Assembly (NCBI GenBank): GCA_016844515.1
Contig: JAERMP010000137.1
Span: forward strand, 1 to 14,096
Source: Thermoleophilia bacterium
Lineage (GTDB): Bacteria > Actinomycetota > Thermoleophilia > Gaiellales > Gaiellaceae
DNA: 14,096 bases
Reading direction: 5' to 3'
This document shows positions 1 to 7,084 of this stretch, piece after piece; position 1 is the stretch's first letter, and the number at the start of each line of letters is the position of its first letter. The notes under the pieces were generated by a model, which saw only the letters and a program-made list of their open reading frames with translations, searched no databases and was not told where the DNA came from. Position numbers and translations under genes: made by a program.

Positions 1-491
1 GGAATCCCAGCGGCGCGGATCTTCCGCTTCGCCCGGACGAGCCGCTGCGCCATCGCCTGCTCGGCGACGAGGAAGGCATGAGCGATCTCACCGGTCGAAA
101 GACCGCCGACCTCGCGAAGCGTCAGCGCCACCCGACTCTCGGCCGCCAGCGCCGGGTGGCAGCAGGTGAAGACGAGCGCCAAGCGGTCATCCGGGATCGC
201 GCTCACATCGTCCTCGTCAGTCGAGAGGTCCTGGAGTCGCGCGAGCAGCTCGGCCTTTTCCTGGAAGACCCGATCGCGCCGAATTCGATCGATCGCCCGG
301 TTGCGGGCGGTGGTGACGATCCAGGCTCCGGGGTTCCGTGGGACACCGTCGCGAGGCCAGCGTTCGAGTGCCGTGGCGAAGGCGTCCTGCACCGCGTCCT
401 CGGCCAGCTCGAGGTCGCCGAGAACGCGGGTAAGGATCGCGACACCATGGCTCCACTCCTCGCGGAAGACCTGCTCGACGCGCGGCTCCAT
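1..491 (-). CDS. ECF42-like RNA polymerase sigma factor (C-terminus cut by window edge)
   Basis: An ECF sigma factor that would direct RNA polymerase to a small set of promoters. 163 residues are visible. Region 2 spans about residues 15-80, with VQDAFATALERW and WIVTTARNRAIDRIRR. Region 4 spans about residues 105-160; it holds DDRLALVFTCCHPAL (102-115) and the helix-turn-helix part REVGGLSTGEIAHAFLV. The CCHPAL segment and the DGPF neighbours point to the ECF42/DUF6596 group, whose members are about 400 residues long with a TPR-like C-terminal extension. That extension lies outside this window. The ATG at 491 is preceded by GGGAG, 7 bases after the stop of the DGPF gene upstream, so it is the last visible gene of that operon. 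The family is clear; the ECF42 group call is strong but inferred. Confidence 0.93.
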   Translation of the reverse strand, partial: MEPRVEQVFREEWSHGVAILTRVLGDLELAEDAVQDAFATALERWPRDGVPRNPGAWIVTTARNRAIDRIRRDRVFQEKAELLARLQDLSTDEDDVSAIPDDRLALVFTCCHPALAAESRVALTLREVGGLSTGEIAHAFLVAEQAMAQRLVRAKRKIRAAGI

Positions 492-498
492 GCTCCCG

Positions 499-858
499 TT
501 ATTGCACGACAGGGCGGATCTCGATGGATCCGCTGCCCTGTGCCGCCGGGATCAGGGCGGCCAGCCGGATCGCCTCGTCGAGGTCGGGAAGCTCGGTGAG
601 GAAGACGCCTCCGAGGATTTCCTTCGTCTCCGCGAACGGGCCGTCGGTGACGATGCGCTCGCCGTCGCGAACACGGACGACCTTGGCCGTACCGCGCCCG
701 TCGAGCTCCTTACCCGAGACGTTCGGATCGGCCTTGCCGAGCTCCTCGAAGAGGGCGACCCACTTCGGCATCTCCTCCGCGCGGAGGGCCGTCTTCTCCG
801 CGTCGGGGAGGTCGACCCAGGCCGAGTCGTCGTCGTAGATGAGCATCGCGTACTTCAC
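499..858 (-). CDS. DGPF/YCII-family protein, second copy
   Basis: A 119-residue YCII-related (DGPF-domain) protein, small and cytoplasmic, with a ferredoxin-like fold. The N-terminal strand MKYAMLIYDDDSAW and the signature DGPFAETKE (residues 72-80), followed by GGVFL, define the family. No enzymatic activity is established for these proteins; they are the typical partners of ECF42 sigma factors. The start is GTG at 858, overlapping the TGA of the previous gene as GTGA, with AGGAGG a few bases upstream inside that gene. Translation is therefore probably coupled to the first DGPF gene and feeds into the sigma factor gene 7 bases downstream. It shares plan and motif with the neighbouring copy but differs through most of its length, so it is an old paralogue and not a recent duplication. 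Confidence 0.92.
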   Translation of the reverse strand: MKYAMLIYDDDSAWVDLPDAEKTALRAEEMPKWVALFEELGKADPNVSGKELDGRGTAKVVRVRDGERIVTDGPFAETKEILGGVFLTELPDLDEAIRLAALIPAAQGSGSIEIRPVVQ

Positions 859-1220
859 AGCTGCACCTCCTCGGGATCAACGTGCACCGGCCGGACTTCG
901 ATCGCCCCGTGCTCCGCCGCAGGGATGCGGGCGGCCCAGTCGAGCGCGGCGTCCATCGAGTCGCACTCGAAGAGGAAGTAGCCGCCGAGCGCCTCCTTGA
1001 CCTCGGCATACGGCCCATCCGTGACCAACGTCTCGTCTGCGCGCACGCGGACGGTGGTCGCGTCACGGGTCGGACCGAGCTCGTTGCCGCCCGCCATGAC
1101 ACCGGCAGCCCCCGCATCCTGTGACAGGACGCGGTAGCGGTCGTAGATGACCTCTCGCTCATCGGCCGAGAGGGCCGCCCACTGCTCCTCGTCCGAGTAG
1201 ATCAACGCCATGTACTGCAT
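855..1220 (-). CDS. DGPF/YCII-family protein, first copy
   Basis: A 121-residue YCII-related protein and first gene of the operon. It begins MQYMALIYSDEEQW, a strand typical of the family, and carries the signature DGPYAEVKE (residues 68-76) with Tyr in place of the usual Phe, followed by GGYFLFEC. The ATG at 1220 has a strong ribosome site AAGGAGG (1225-1231) and lies about 30 bases downstream of an ECF42-type promoter. Its TGA overlaps the GTG of the second copy. The likely role is as a target and partner of the sigma factor encoded two genes downstream; the biochemical function is unknown. Confidence 0.92.
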   Translation of the reverse strand: MQYMALIYSDEEQWAALSADEREVIYDRYRVLSQDAGAAGVMAGGNELGPTRDATTVRVRADETLVTDGPYAEVKEALGGYFLFECDSMDAALDWAARIPAAEHGAIEVRPVHVDPEEVQL

Positions 1221-1250
1221 GCGGCCTCCTTTTCTTCGCTTCCATCATGA

Positions 1251-1277
1251 GACGAACCGGACACACTGAAATCGACA
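1251..1277 (-). promoter_or_regulatory. Candidate ECF42-type promoter of the DGPF-sigma operon
   Basis: On the minus strand, TGTCGA (1277-1272) is followed by 17 bases and then CGTC (1254-1251), about 30 bases before the ATG at 1220. ECF42 sigma factors are known to use TGTCGA at -35 and CGA/TC at -10 in front of DGPF genes, so this matches the expected target of the sigma factor encoded in the same operon and implies positive autoregulation. The motif and position are seen; use as a promoter is inferred. Confidence 0.75.
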
Positions 1278-1281
1278 GCCG

Positions 1282-1698
1282 TCACCTGCCTGAGCAGGTC
1301 AACCCGAAGACCATCGCCTCGACGAGCACCACGAGCGGAATCACGACGGCGACCGCACCTGCCGCCAGATGCCACAGGAGCATGCCGCCTCGCCGACGCG
1401 CGTCCGCCCAGAGCGCGGCGAGCACGACGCCGCCGACTACCGGCGCGAGCAGGGTCGAGAGCACGACCACGACCTCCGCGAGGCTCGGCCCCGATTCGCA
1501 CCGGGTCGTCGCCGGCGCCGCGAGGCGTGCGAGCATCGCTGTAGTTACCGCCACGGCTGCCAGCACTTCCACGCCGAGGCCGACTAAACCGAGCCGACCC
1601 GCCCTGTCCGCACTTGCGACGAAGGACGAGCGCATGGCAAGCGTGACGGCAAGCAGCAGGACGAGCGGCGGCCCGAAGAGTGTAAGGATCGTTGTCAG
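1282..1698 (-). CDS. Four-helix integral membrane protein, probable CTG start
   Basis: A 138-residue hydrophobic protein of unknown function. Four membrane segments are visible at about residues 4-22 (LTLFGPPLVLLLAVTLA), 36-57 (LGLVGLGVEVLAAVAV), 73-97 (AEVVVVLSTLLAPVVGGVVL) and 106-133 (LLWHLAAGAVAVVIPLVVLV). The start chosen is CTG at 1698, which overlaps the TGA of the helicase (CTGA) and gives MTTILTLFGPP. The next ATG (codon 22, AMRSS) would remove the first helix. The same reading frame is open upstream through the helicase gene, which can make the two look like one protein; the shifted helicase tail shows they are separate. No family recognised. Confidence 0.7.
   Translation of the reverse strand: MTTILTLFGPPLVLLLAVTLAMRSSFVASADRAGRLGLVGLGVEVLAAVAVTTAMLARLAAPATTRCESGPSLAEVVVVLSTLLAPVVGGVVLAALWADARRRGGMLLWHLAAGAVAVVIPLVVLVEAMVFGLTCSGR
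1284..1299 (-). terminator. Weak hairpin at the end of the membrane-protein gene
   Basis: A 6-bp stem (ACCTGC/GCAGGT) with a 4-base loop overlaps the stop codon of the membrane-protein gene, just before the ECF42-type promoter. It could attenuate read-through from the upstream operon. There is no T-run and the stem is short, so terminator function is uncertain. Confidence 0.25.
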
Positions 1699-3918
1699 CG
1701 GAGCATCCGTTCGAGAAGCGTCAGCGCGCCGGCTTTGTCGAGCGGCTCGTTGAGGCTGCCGCACTTGGGGCTCTGCACGCAAGAAGGGCACCCTGCTGCG
1801 CACGGGCAGCGTTGGAGCAGGTGGACAACGTCCTCGACCCAGTCCTCGAAGCGGCCGAACCCTCGTGCGGTGATTCCGACTCCTCCGGCGTGGCCGTCGT
1901 ACACGAAGATCGTCGGGCGGCCCGTCTGGTAGTGCACGTTGGTCGAGAGCCCGCCGATGTCCCAGCGGTCGCACATCGCCCACAGCGGAAGCAGCGCGAT
2001 GAGCGTGTGCTCGGCTGCGTGCAGTGTCCCGAGCAGCTTCGGCATCTGCGAGCTGACCGGCGGTGGGGGAGAACCAGATTGCTTCCGTCTCGAAGGTCGT
2101 CTCGGGCATGAGCATTCCGACGACGTCGATCGTCGAGCCGTCTCGCACGGCCTTGCGCGCGAACGCGACGACCTGCTCCGAGACGGAGACTCGTCCGAAA
2201 TGGAGGTCGACACCGAGGCGGCTCTCGACGCGCTCCGCCGCCTCGATGGTCGTCTCCGTCTCCTTCTTCACTTGCGTGTACCAGTCGACGCTCGCAGGCG
2301 CGACGACAGCGACGCCGGCCTCGAGGTCGAGCGTCTCCACCAGGTACTGCTCGCCGAGGTGGAGGTAGACGGCGCCCTCGTGGACGGTCGAGTACGCGCG
2401 GTCGCGCTCGACGAGGCCGAGAAGCGAGCCTGTGGCGGCGTCGACCACCGTGAGCGCATCGCCGTCTCCGGAGCGGAGGGAGAAGCGGGCCGCAGGGTAG
2501 TCGCGGCCCTTCCAGACGAAGCCGGCCGATGTGTGCTCGAGCTCGGTGAGCTCTGCCGCGCGTCGCAGGGCCTCGCTGCCGAGCGTGGCGACGTCCTCCT
2601 CGTCGAGCGGGGCCTCGTAGGCGGCTGAGAGGACGTGCGGGTCGAGGATGCGGGGGTTGGCGTGGTCGAGGATGGCCGCCTCGACACGGCGTGAGAGCAG
2701 CGCCTCCGGCTCGCGCGCGAAGAACTGGTCGAGTGCGTCGTCGCTCGCGACCAGGATCGCCAGCCCGTGACCGCGTCGGCCCGCTCGTCCCCACTGCTGG
2801 CGGAGCGACGCGATCGTGCCAGGAAACCCGACCGAGATCGCGCAGTCGAGGAGACCGATGTCGATCCCGAGCTCGAGCGCGTCGGTTGCCGTGACGCCGA
2901 GTAGCTCGCCCTCGACGAGCCTACGCTCGATCTCGCGGCGCTGCTCGGGTGTGTAGCCGGCTCGGTACGGCGCAAGGCGTGCTGCTGTGGCGGTGTCGAC
3001 GCGCTCCACGGTGAAGCGGTGAATCAGCTCGGCGGCCTTGCGGCTCTTGGCGAAGCAGATGGTTCGAAGCCCTCGCGACGTGAGCTGAGCGAGGAGCCGC
3101 GCGGCATCGCCGAGCGGGCTCGCGCGCAATCCGAGCTCCGTGTCGAGGAGCGGCGGGTTCCAGATGACGACGTCGCGCTCGGCCTTCGGCGACGTGTCGA
3201 GGTCGATCACCGTCGCGCGCTCGCCGATCAGCGCCTCCGCTAGCTCGCCCGCGTTCGCGATCGTCGCTGAGGCAAGCAAGAACTGCGGGTCGGCGTCGTA
3301 GATCCGTGCGAGCCGCCGGAGCCGGCGCAGGACGTTCGCGACATGTGACCCGAAGACGCCGCGGTAGACGTGGGCCTCGTCAACGATGACGAAGCGAAGG
3401 TTCGAGAGCACGTCTCCCCAGCGGTCATGGTGCGGAAGAACGCCGACGTGGAGCATGTCCGGGTTCGTCAGGATGACGTTCGACCACTTTCGGATCTGCC
3501 AGCGCCGCTCGCTCGGCGTGTCGCCGTCGTAGATGGCAGGACGAAGTCCCTTCAGCCGGAGCTCGGCGAGCGCGCGAGCCTGATCCTGCGAGAGAGCCTT
3601 CGTCGGGTAGAGGTAGAGCGCCCGCGTCTTCGGATCTCGAGCGATTGCGTCGAGAACGGGGAGGTTGAACGCGAGCGACTTCCCCGATGCCGTCCCGGTG
3701 GTAACGATGACGTTCTCACCGCGCCGGGCGGCCTCCCAAGCCTCGGCCTGGTGCCGGTAGAGCGAAGTGACACCGGTAGCGATGAGCGCCGACGCCACGC
3801 GTGGGTCGAGGTCGTCGGGAAGCGGCTCGATGCGAGCCTCGCGAGAAGGCTCGCTCCCGCTGTACGCGACCTCCTCGCCTTCGAGAAGATCGCTCCAGCT
3901 CGCCGCGACGGTGGTCAG
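1695..3918 (-). CDS. mrfA: MrfA-type DEAH-box DNA helicase with C-terminal DUF1998/four-Cys domain; frameshifted in this sequence
   Basis: A superfamily 2 helicase of the MrfA/Hrq1-like group, which unwinds DNA 3'-5'; in Bacillus subtilis MrfA repairs mitomycin damage independently of UvrABC. From a CTG start at 3918, Walker A TGTASGKS lies near residue 74, DEAH near 180, SAT near 217 and QQWGRAGRRG near 374. The frame breaks at a five-base G run (2065-2069, plus strand); removing one base joins IWFSP to PPVSSQMPKLLG and continues through LHAAEHTLIALLPL, DRWDIGG and the Cys cluster CPCAAGCPSCVQSPKCG to the stop at 1695. The corrected length is 740 residues, close to B. subtilis MrfA. Residues before the first GTG (3798) match the family's N-terminus (SWSDLLEGEE, PLPDDLDPRVASAL), so that GTG is too late. 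No MrfB-like nuclease is adjacent. Confidence 0.88.
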
Positions 3919-4292
3919 TCCGCTCGTCGTTCGCCCGAGCAGACGAGGTTCATCCAGGTGATGCCACCCTCGTCGATCTCGGCGTAGGCGGTCTGCTCGT
4001 AGACCGTGCGTCCAAGCGCAGGATCGGTTGCTGCGACGCGCCAGCGAATCCTGACGACATCGGCCATGTTTTCTGAGTCGGCTTCGAGGAGCTCCCAGTC
4101 CTCAACGCCGTCGTTCCAGATGCGAAAGCGCTCGGCGATCGCTTCGCGCCCTTCCGCTTCTCGAAGACCGGGCGGCACGAGTCCGCGCATGCGTCCGTCT
4201 TCCTTGAACATCGACGCGAGCCCGTCGTAATCCCTGCGGGACAGCGCTTCGAGGAAGCCACTCGCAACGTCGCGTGCCTGGACCGCTGTCAT
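3915..4292 (-). CDS. SnoaL-like / nuclear transport factor 2 fold protein
   Basis: A 125-residue small cytoplasmic protein with the NTF2/SnoaL pattern: an N-terminal helix (VASGFLEALSRRDYDGLASMF), then an acidic strand-loop (EDGRMRGL), a helix (GREAIAERFRIW) and a run of strands (ADVVRIRWRVAATD, RTVYEQTAYAEID, GGITWMNLVCSGE). The fold is used by ketosteroid-isomerase-like enzymes, polyketide cyclases and many ligand-binding proteins, so the substrate cannot be named. The ATG at 4292 lies 28 bases after the thioredoxin gene. Its TGA overlaps the proposed CTG start of the helicase. The frame is open upstream of the ATG, but that part overlaps the thioredoxin gene and lacks family features. Confidence 0.82.
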   Translation of the reverse strand: MTAVQARDVASGFLEALSRRDYDGLASMFKEDGRMRGLVPPGLREAEGREAIAERFRIWNDGVEDWELLEADSENMADVVRIRWRVAATDPALGRTVYEQTAYAEIDEGGITWMNLVCSGERRAD

Positions 4293-4320
4293 GGCGCCGA
4301 AGGTAGCACGGTGACGGATG

Positions 4321-4635
4321 TCACACGAACGGGCTGAAGTCGCGCTCGAACCGTACGCGCGGCTGCGCCCCGTACACCGTGGCACGGGCCTCGCCGTCGG
4401 CGAAGAGGACGACCGTTGGCAACGAGAGCACTCCGTACCGCCCGGACACGGCAAGGTTTGCGTCGACGTTGACGCGCACCAGCCGAACGCGGTCTTCCCA
4501 CTGATCGGCGAGCGCCCGCAGGTGCGGCTCGATCGCTTCGCACGGCTTGCACCACGGCGCCCAGAAGTCGACGATCACGGGGATCGGTGAGGCGAGCACC
4601 TCCTCCGCGAAGGTCGCGTCGGTCACCTCGTGCAC
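4321..4635 (-). CDS. Thioredoxin
   Basis: A 104-residue thioredoxin, a small cytoplasmic dithiol-disulfide oxidoreductase. The active site is WCKPC (Cys29 and Cys32) in IVDFWAPWCKPC; Lys replaces the Gly of classical WCGPC, a common variant in actinobacterial thioredoxins. The conserved VNVDAN and the cis-Pro motif SLPTVVLF (Pro73) are present. No signal peptide or membrane anchor precedes the fold. The GTG at 4635 shares its G with the TAG stop of the glycosyltransferase gene (TAGTG), so translation is likely coupled; GTG a few codons later is possible. No thioredoxin reductase gene is nearby in the window. Confidence 0.92.
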   Translation of the reverse strand: MHEVTDATFAEEVLASPIPVIVDFWAPWCKPCEAIEPHLRALADQWEDRVRLVRVNVDANLAVSGRYGVLSLPTVVLFADGEARATVYGAQPRVRFERDFSPFV

Positions 4636-5357
4636 TAGAGCCTCCCGATCAGCGCTCGTAGCCGGAGGAGCGGCACCTTCCAGATCGCCTCGGCGACGAT
4701 CGAGCCGGTCATCTTCGACGCACCCGCCCGCCGTTCGACGAACGTGATCGGGACCTCCTTCACGCGAAGCCCTGCCCGATGAATCCGGTACGTCGTCTCG
4801 ATCTGGAACGCGTACCCGTGTGCTGACAAGGCGTCGAGGTCGATCGCCTCGAGCGCGGCCCGGCGGAAGCACTTGAATCCCCCGGTCAGGTCGCGTATTC
4901 GCATGCCGAGGAGGATCTGGGCGTACAGGCAGCCGCCGCGGGATACGAACCGCCGCACGAGCCCCCAGTTCTCGGTTCCACCTCCAGGTGCGTACCGGGA
5001 ACCGAGCACGAGGTCGGCATCCGCAGCCGCCTCGATCAAGCGGGACACTTCAGCAGGGTTGTGCGAGAAGTCGCAGTCCATCTCCAGCACGAGCTCCGCC
5101 CCATCCGCGAGCGCCCACCGGAAGCCGGCGATGTACGCGGGGCCGATGCCCTCCTTGCGCTCGCGGTGCAAGACGGAGACCCAGAAAAGCTCGGTAGCGA
5201 GCCGGTCTGCGATCTCGCCGGTGCCGTCCGGCGAGGCGTCGTCGATGACGAGGACACGGTCTCGCGCGGTGTCGAGGACGGCCCCGAGCTCGCGGATCAT
5301 CGCCTCGAGGTTCTCGCGCTCGTTGTAGGTGGGGAGGCAGAGGACGGCGCGAGGCAT
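4635..5357 (-). CDS. Polyprenol-phosphate mannosyltransferase (GT2, Dpm1-type)
   Basis: A 240-residue family 2 glycosyltransferase that would transfer a sugar, most likely mannose from GDP-mannose, to polyprenyl phosphate at the cytoplasmic face of the membrane; the lipid-linked sugar serves glycolipid or protein glycosylation. Motifs in order: CLPTYNERENLE (7-18), VIDDASPDGT (37-46), EMDCDFSHNP (92-101) with the metal-binding DxD, LGSRYAPGG, RDLTGGFKCFRR (155-166) and ERRAGASKM (208-216). It is the single-domain type with no C-terminal membrane helices or fused acyltransferase. The ATG at 5357 is the first gene of its operon and lies 17 bases from the divergent PolX start, with a -10-like GATGAT placed as for a leaderless message. 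Mannose specificity is inferred from the family. Confidence 0.9.
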   Translation of the reverse strand: MPRAVLCLPTYNERENLEAMIRELGAVLDTARDRVLVIDDASPDGTGEIADRLATELFWVSVLHRERKEGIGPAYIAGFRWALADGAELVLEMDCDFSHNPAEVSRLIEAAADADLVLGSRYAPGGGTENWGLVRRFVSRGGCLYAQILLGMRIRDLTGGFKCFRRAALEAIDLDALSAHGYAFQIETTYRIHRAGLRVKEVPITFVERRAGASKMTGSIVAEAIWKVPLLRLRALIGRL

Positions 5358-5362
5358 CGCCG

Positions 5363-5369
5363 TATCATC
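5363..5369. promoter_or_regulatory. Candidate shared divergent leaderless promoter core
   Basis: The 17 bases between two divergent start codons hold TATCAT on the plus strand (5363-5368), six bases before the PolX ATG, and GATGAT on the minus strand (5369-5364), six bases before the glycosyltransferase ATG. Both sit at the distance expected when transcription starts at the first base of the start codon. Neither gene has a ribosome site. The sequence is seen; promoter use is inferred. No convincing -35 was recognised. Confidence 0.5.
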
Positions 5370-5374
5370 GCGGG

Positions 5375-7084
5375 ATGGCCAAGGCGCTGCCCCGGAACGC
5401 CGAGCTCGCCGACCAGCTCGACCTGCTCGCCGACCTCTCGGAGATCCTGGATGAAGAGTCGTTCAAGGTGATCGCGTACCGGCGCGCCGCGACAAGGATC
5501 CGAGAGTCGCCGCTCCCGGTGGCCGAGCTCGCGCTCGAGGGGAAGGCGAAGGACCTCCCCGGGATCGGCCGGACGATCGAGAACAAGGTGGTTGAGGTCG
5601 CCAACGTCGGCGAGATGGAGGCGCTGACTCGGCGAAGGCAGCGTGTGCCCGCCGGAGTCGTCGATTTTCTCCGGCTCCCCGGAGTCGGGCCGAAGACCGC
5701 TGCCCGGTTCTGGACGCAGCTCGGCATAACTTCGCTCCCGAGCCTGAAGGCAGCCGCCGACGACGGCAGGCTTCGGGAGCTTCCGGGGATGGGCGCCCGC
5801 AGCGAGGAGAAGATCCTGAAGGCGCTCGAAGCCGGCGTCGGCGAGCAGGACGAACCGCGCCGCCTTCTCGGCACCGCACTGCCCGCCGTTCGGCGAGTGG
5901 CCGCGGAGCTCGAGGCGCATCCCGCTTCGATCGCCGTCTGCGAGGCAGGGAGCGTCCGGCGTCGCAAAGAGACCGTGCGCGACCTCGACCTGATCGCTAC
6001 CTCGAGTGACGCGCCTGCGCTGATCGCCGCCTTCTGTGACGGTACGTGGGTCGCCGAGGTCATTGCCCGCGGCGACACGAAGGCGACAGTCGTCGGGCAC
6101 GACGGCTTGCGCTTCGACCTGCGAGTCGTACCGCCCGAGTGTTACGGCAACGTCCTCCAGCACTTCACGGGATCGAAGGACCACAACATCGCGCTGCGCG
6201 AAGAGGCGCAGCGTCGCGGTCTCTCGATCTCGGAGTACGGAGTGACGACGGTTGAGACCGGCGAGGTCGTCACCCATGCAAGCGAGGACGAGCTCTACGC
6301 GTACCTCGGCTACGGACCGATCGCTGCGGAGCTCCGCGAGGGAACCGACGAGATCGCGGCAGCGCGAGATCGCGCTCTACCGGAGCTCGTCGAGTTGGCA
6401 GATCTTCGGGGAGAGATGCACTGCCACTCGACCTGGTCCGCGGACGGGAGGAACACGATCGAGGAGATGGCGCGAGCCGCGAAGGGCCGGGGCTACCGAT
6501 TCCTCTGCCTAACCGACCACTCGCACTACTTGCGCGACGGCCGCCTGGAGGCGCAGTGGGAGGAGATCGCGGCAGTCAACGCCCTCGTCAAGCCGTTTCA
6601 CGTGCTGCGCGGGATCGAGGTGAACATCCGCGCGGACGGGTCGCTCGACGTCTCCGACGACCTGCTCGCGCAACTCGACTGGGTCGTTGCCTCGCTCCAC
6701 ACCTCGTTCGACCGCAGCCCCACCGAGCGGATCCTGGGCGCAATCGACAACCCGCACGTCGACTGCATCGGCCATCTCACCGGACGCCGACTTCTGAAGC
6801 GGGAAGCTGCGACCGTCGATGTCGAGCGGGTCGTGGAGCGTGCCGCCGAGACCGGAACCGCACTCGAGATCAACTCGCAGTCGGACCGGCTCGACATGCG
6901 GGACACGCACGCGAGACTTGCCGGCGAGGCCGGCGTTCGTATTCCGATCACGACCGACGCCCACTCGCTTGGCGCGTTCGACTACGCGGAGCTCGGTGTC
7001 GCCCAGGCCCGCCGCGCCTGGCTGACGAAGGAGCAGGTGTTGAACACGCGTCCGTGGCGCGAGATCGAGAAACTCCGCGCATGA
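5375..7084 (+). CDS. polX: DNA polymerase X family protein with C-terminal PHP domain
   Basis: A 569-residue bacterial PolX, a gap-filling repair polymerase fused to a metal-dependent PHP phosphoesterase. Three helix-hairpin-helix elements (LPGIG 61-65, LPGVG 101-105, LPGMG 136-140) bind DNA. The nucleotidyltransferase core has GSVRRRKETVRDLDLIA (192-208) with acidic residues Asp203 and Asp205, and a third Asp248 in RFDLRV. The PHP domain runs from about 340 with EMHCHSTWSADG (His349, His351), LTDHSHYL (Asp381, His382, His384), GIEVNI (Glu415), SLHTSF (His442), CIGHLTG (His467) and TTDAHSLG (Asp528, His530), so its metal ligands appear intact. Length is as usual for PolX. The ATG at 5375 has no ribosome site and fits a leaderless start. 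Its TGA overlaps the next gene's ATG. Confidence 0.96.
   Translation: MAKALPRNAELADQLDLLADLSEILDEESFKVIAYRRAATRIRESPLPVAELALEGKAKDLPGIGRTIENKVVEVANVGEMEALTRRRQRVPAGVVDFLRLPGVGPKTAARFWTQLGITSLPSLKAAADDGRLRELPGMGARSEEKILKALEAGVGEQDEPRRLLGTALPAVRRVAAELEAHPASIAVCEAGSVRRRKETVRDLDLIATSSDAPALIAAFCDGTWVAEVIARGDTKATVVGHDGLRFDLRVVPPECYGNVLQHFTGSKDHNIALREEAQRRGLSISEYGVTTVETGEVVTHASEDELYAYLGYGPIAAELREGTDEIAAARDRALPELVELADLRGEMHCHSTWSADGRNTIEEMARAAKGRGYRFLCLTDHSHYLRDGRLEAQWEEIAAVNALVKPFHVLRGIEVNIRADGSLDVSDDLLAQLDWVVASLHTSFDRSPTERILGAIDNPHVDCIGHLTGRRLLKREAATVDVERVVERAAETGTALEINSQSDRLDMRDTHARLAGEAGVRIPITTDAHSLGAFDYAELGVAQARRAWLTKEQVLNTRPWREIEKLRA

Noticed and set aside
166..981. Long plus-strand open frames opposite the sigma factor and DGPF genes
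   Set aside because: Ser/Arg/Pro-rich translations with no family features, antisense to well-supported genes; typical of GC-rich DNA.
1939..2628. Plus-strand open frame of 229 residues opposite the helicase
   Set aside because: Low-complexity, charge-rich translation antisense to conserved helicase motifs; no start signal.
1282..3798. A single 838-residue protein reading through helicase and membrane segments
   Set aside because: Between about 1720 and 2065 this frame is Arg/Pro-rich noise, while the true helicase C-terminus with its Cys cluster is in another frame. It is two genes joined by chance in one open frame after a one-base shift.
3796..3798. GTG as helicase start
   Set aside because: There is no ribosome site, and the 40 codons upstream match the family N-terminus and run up to the overlap with the preceding gene.
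5297..6277. Minus-strand open frame of 326 residues opposite PolX
   Set aside because: It is antisense to the conserved PolX catalytic core and overlaps the glycosyltransferase start; its composition looks like a GC-frame shadow.
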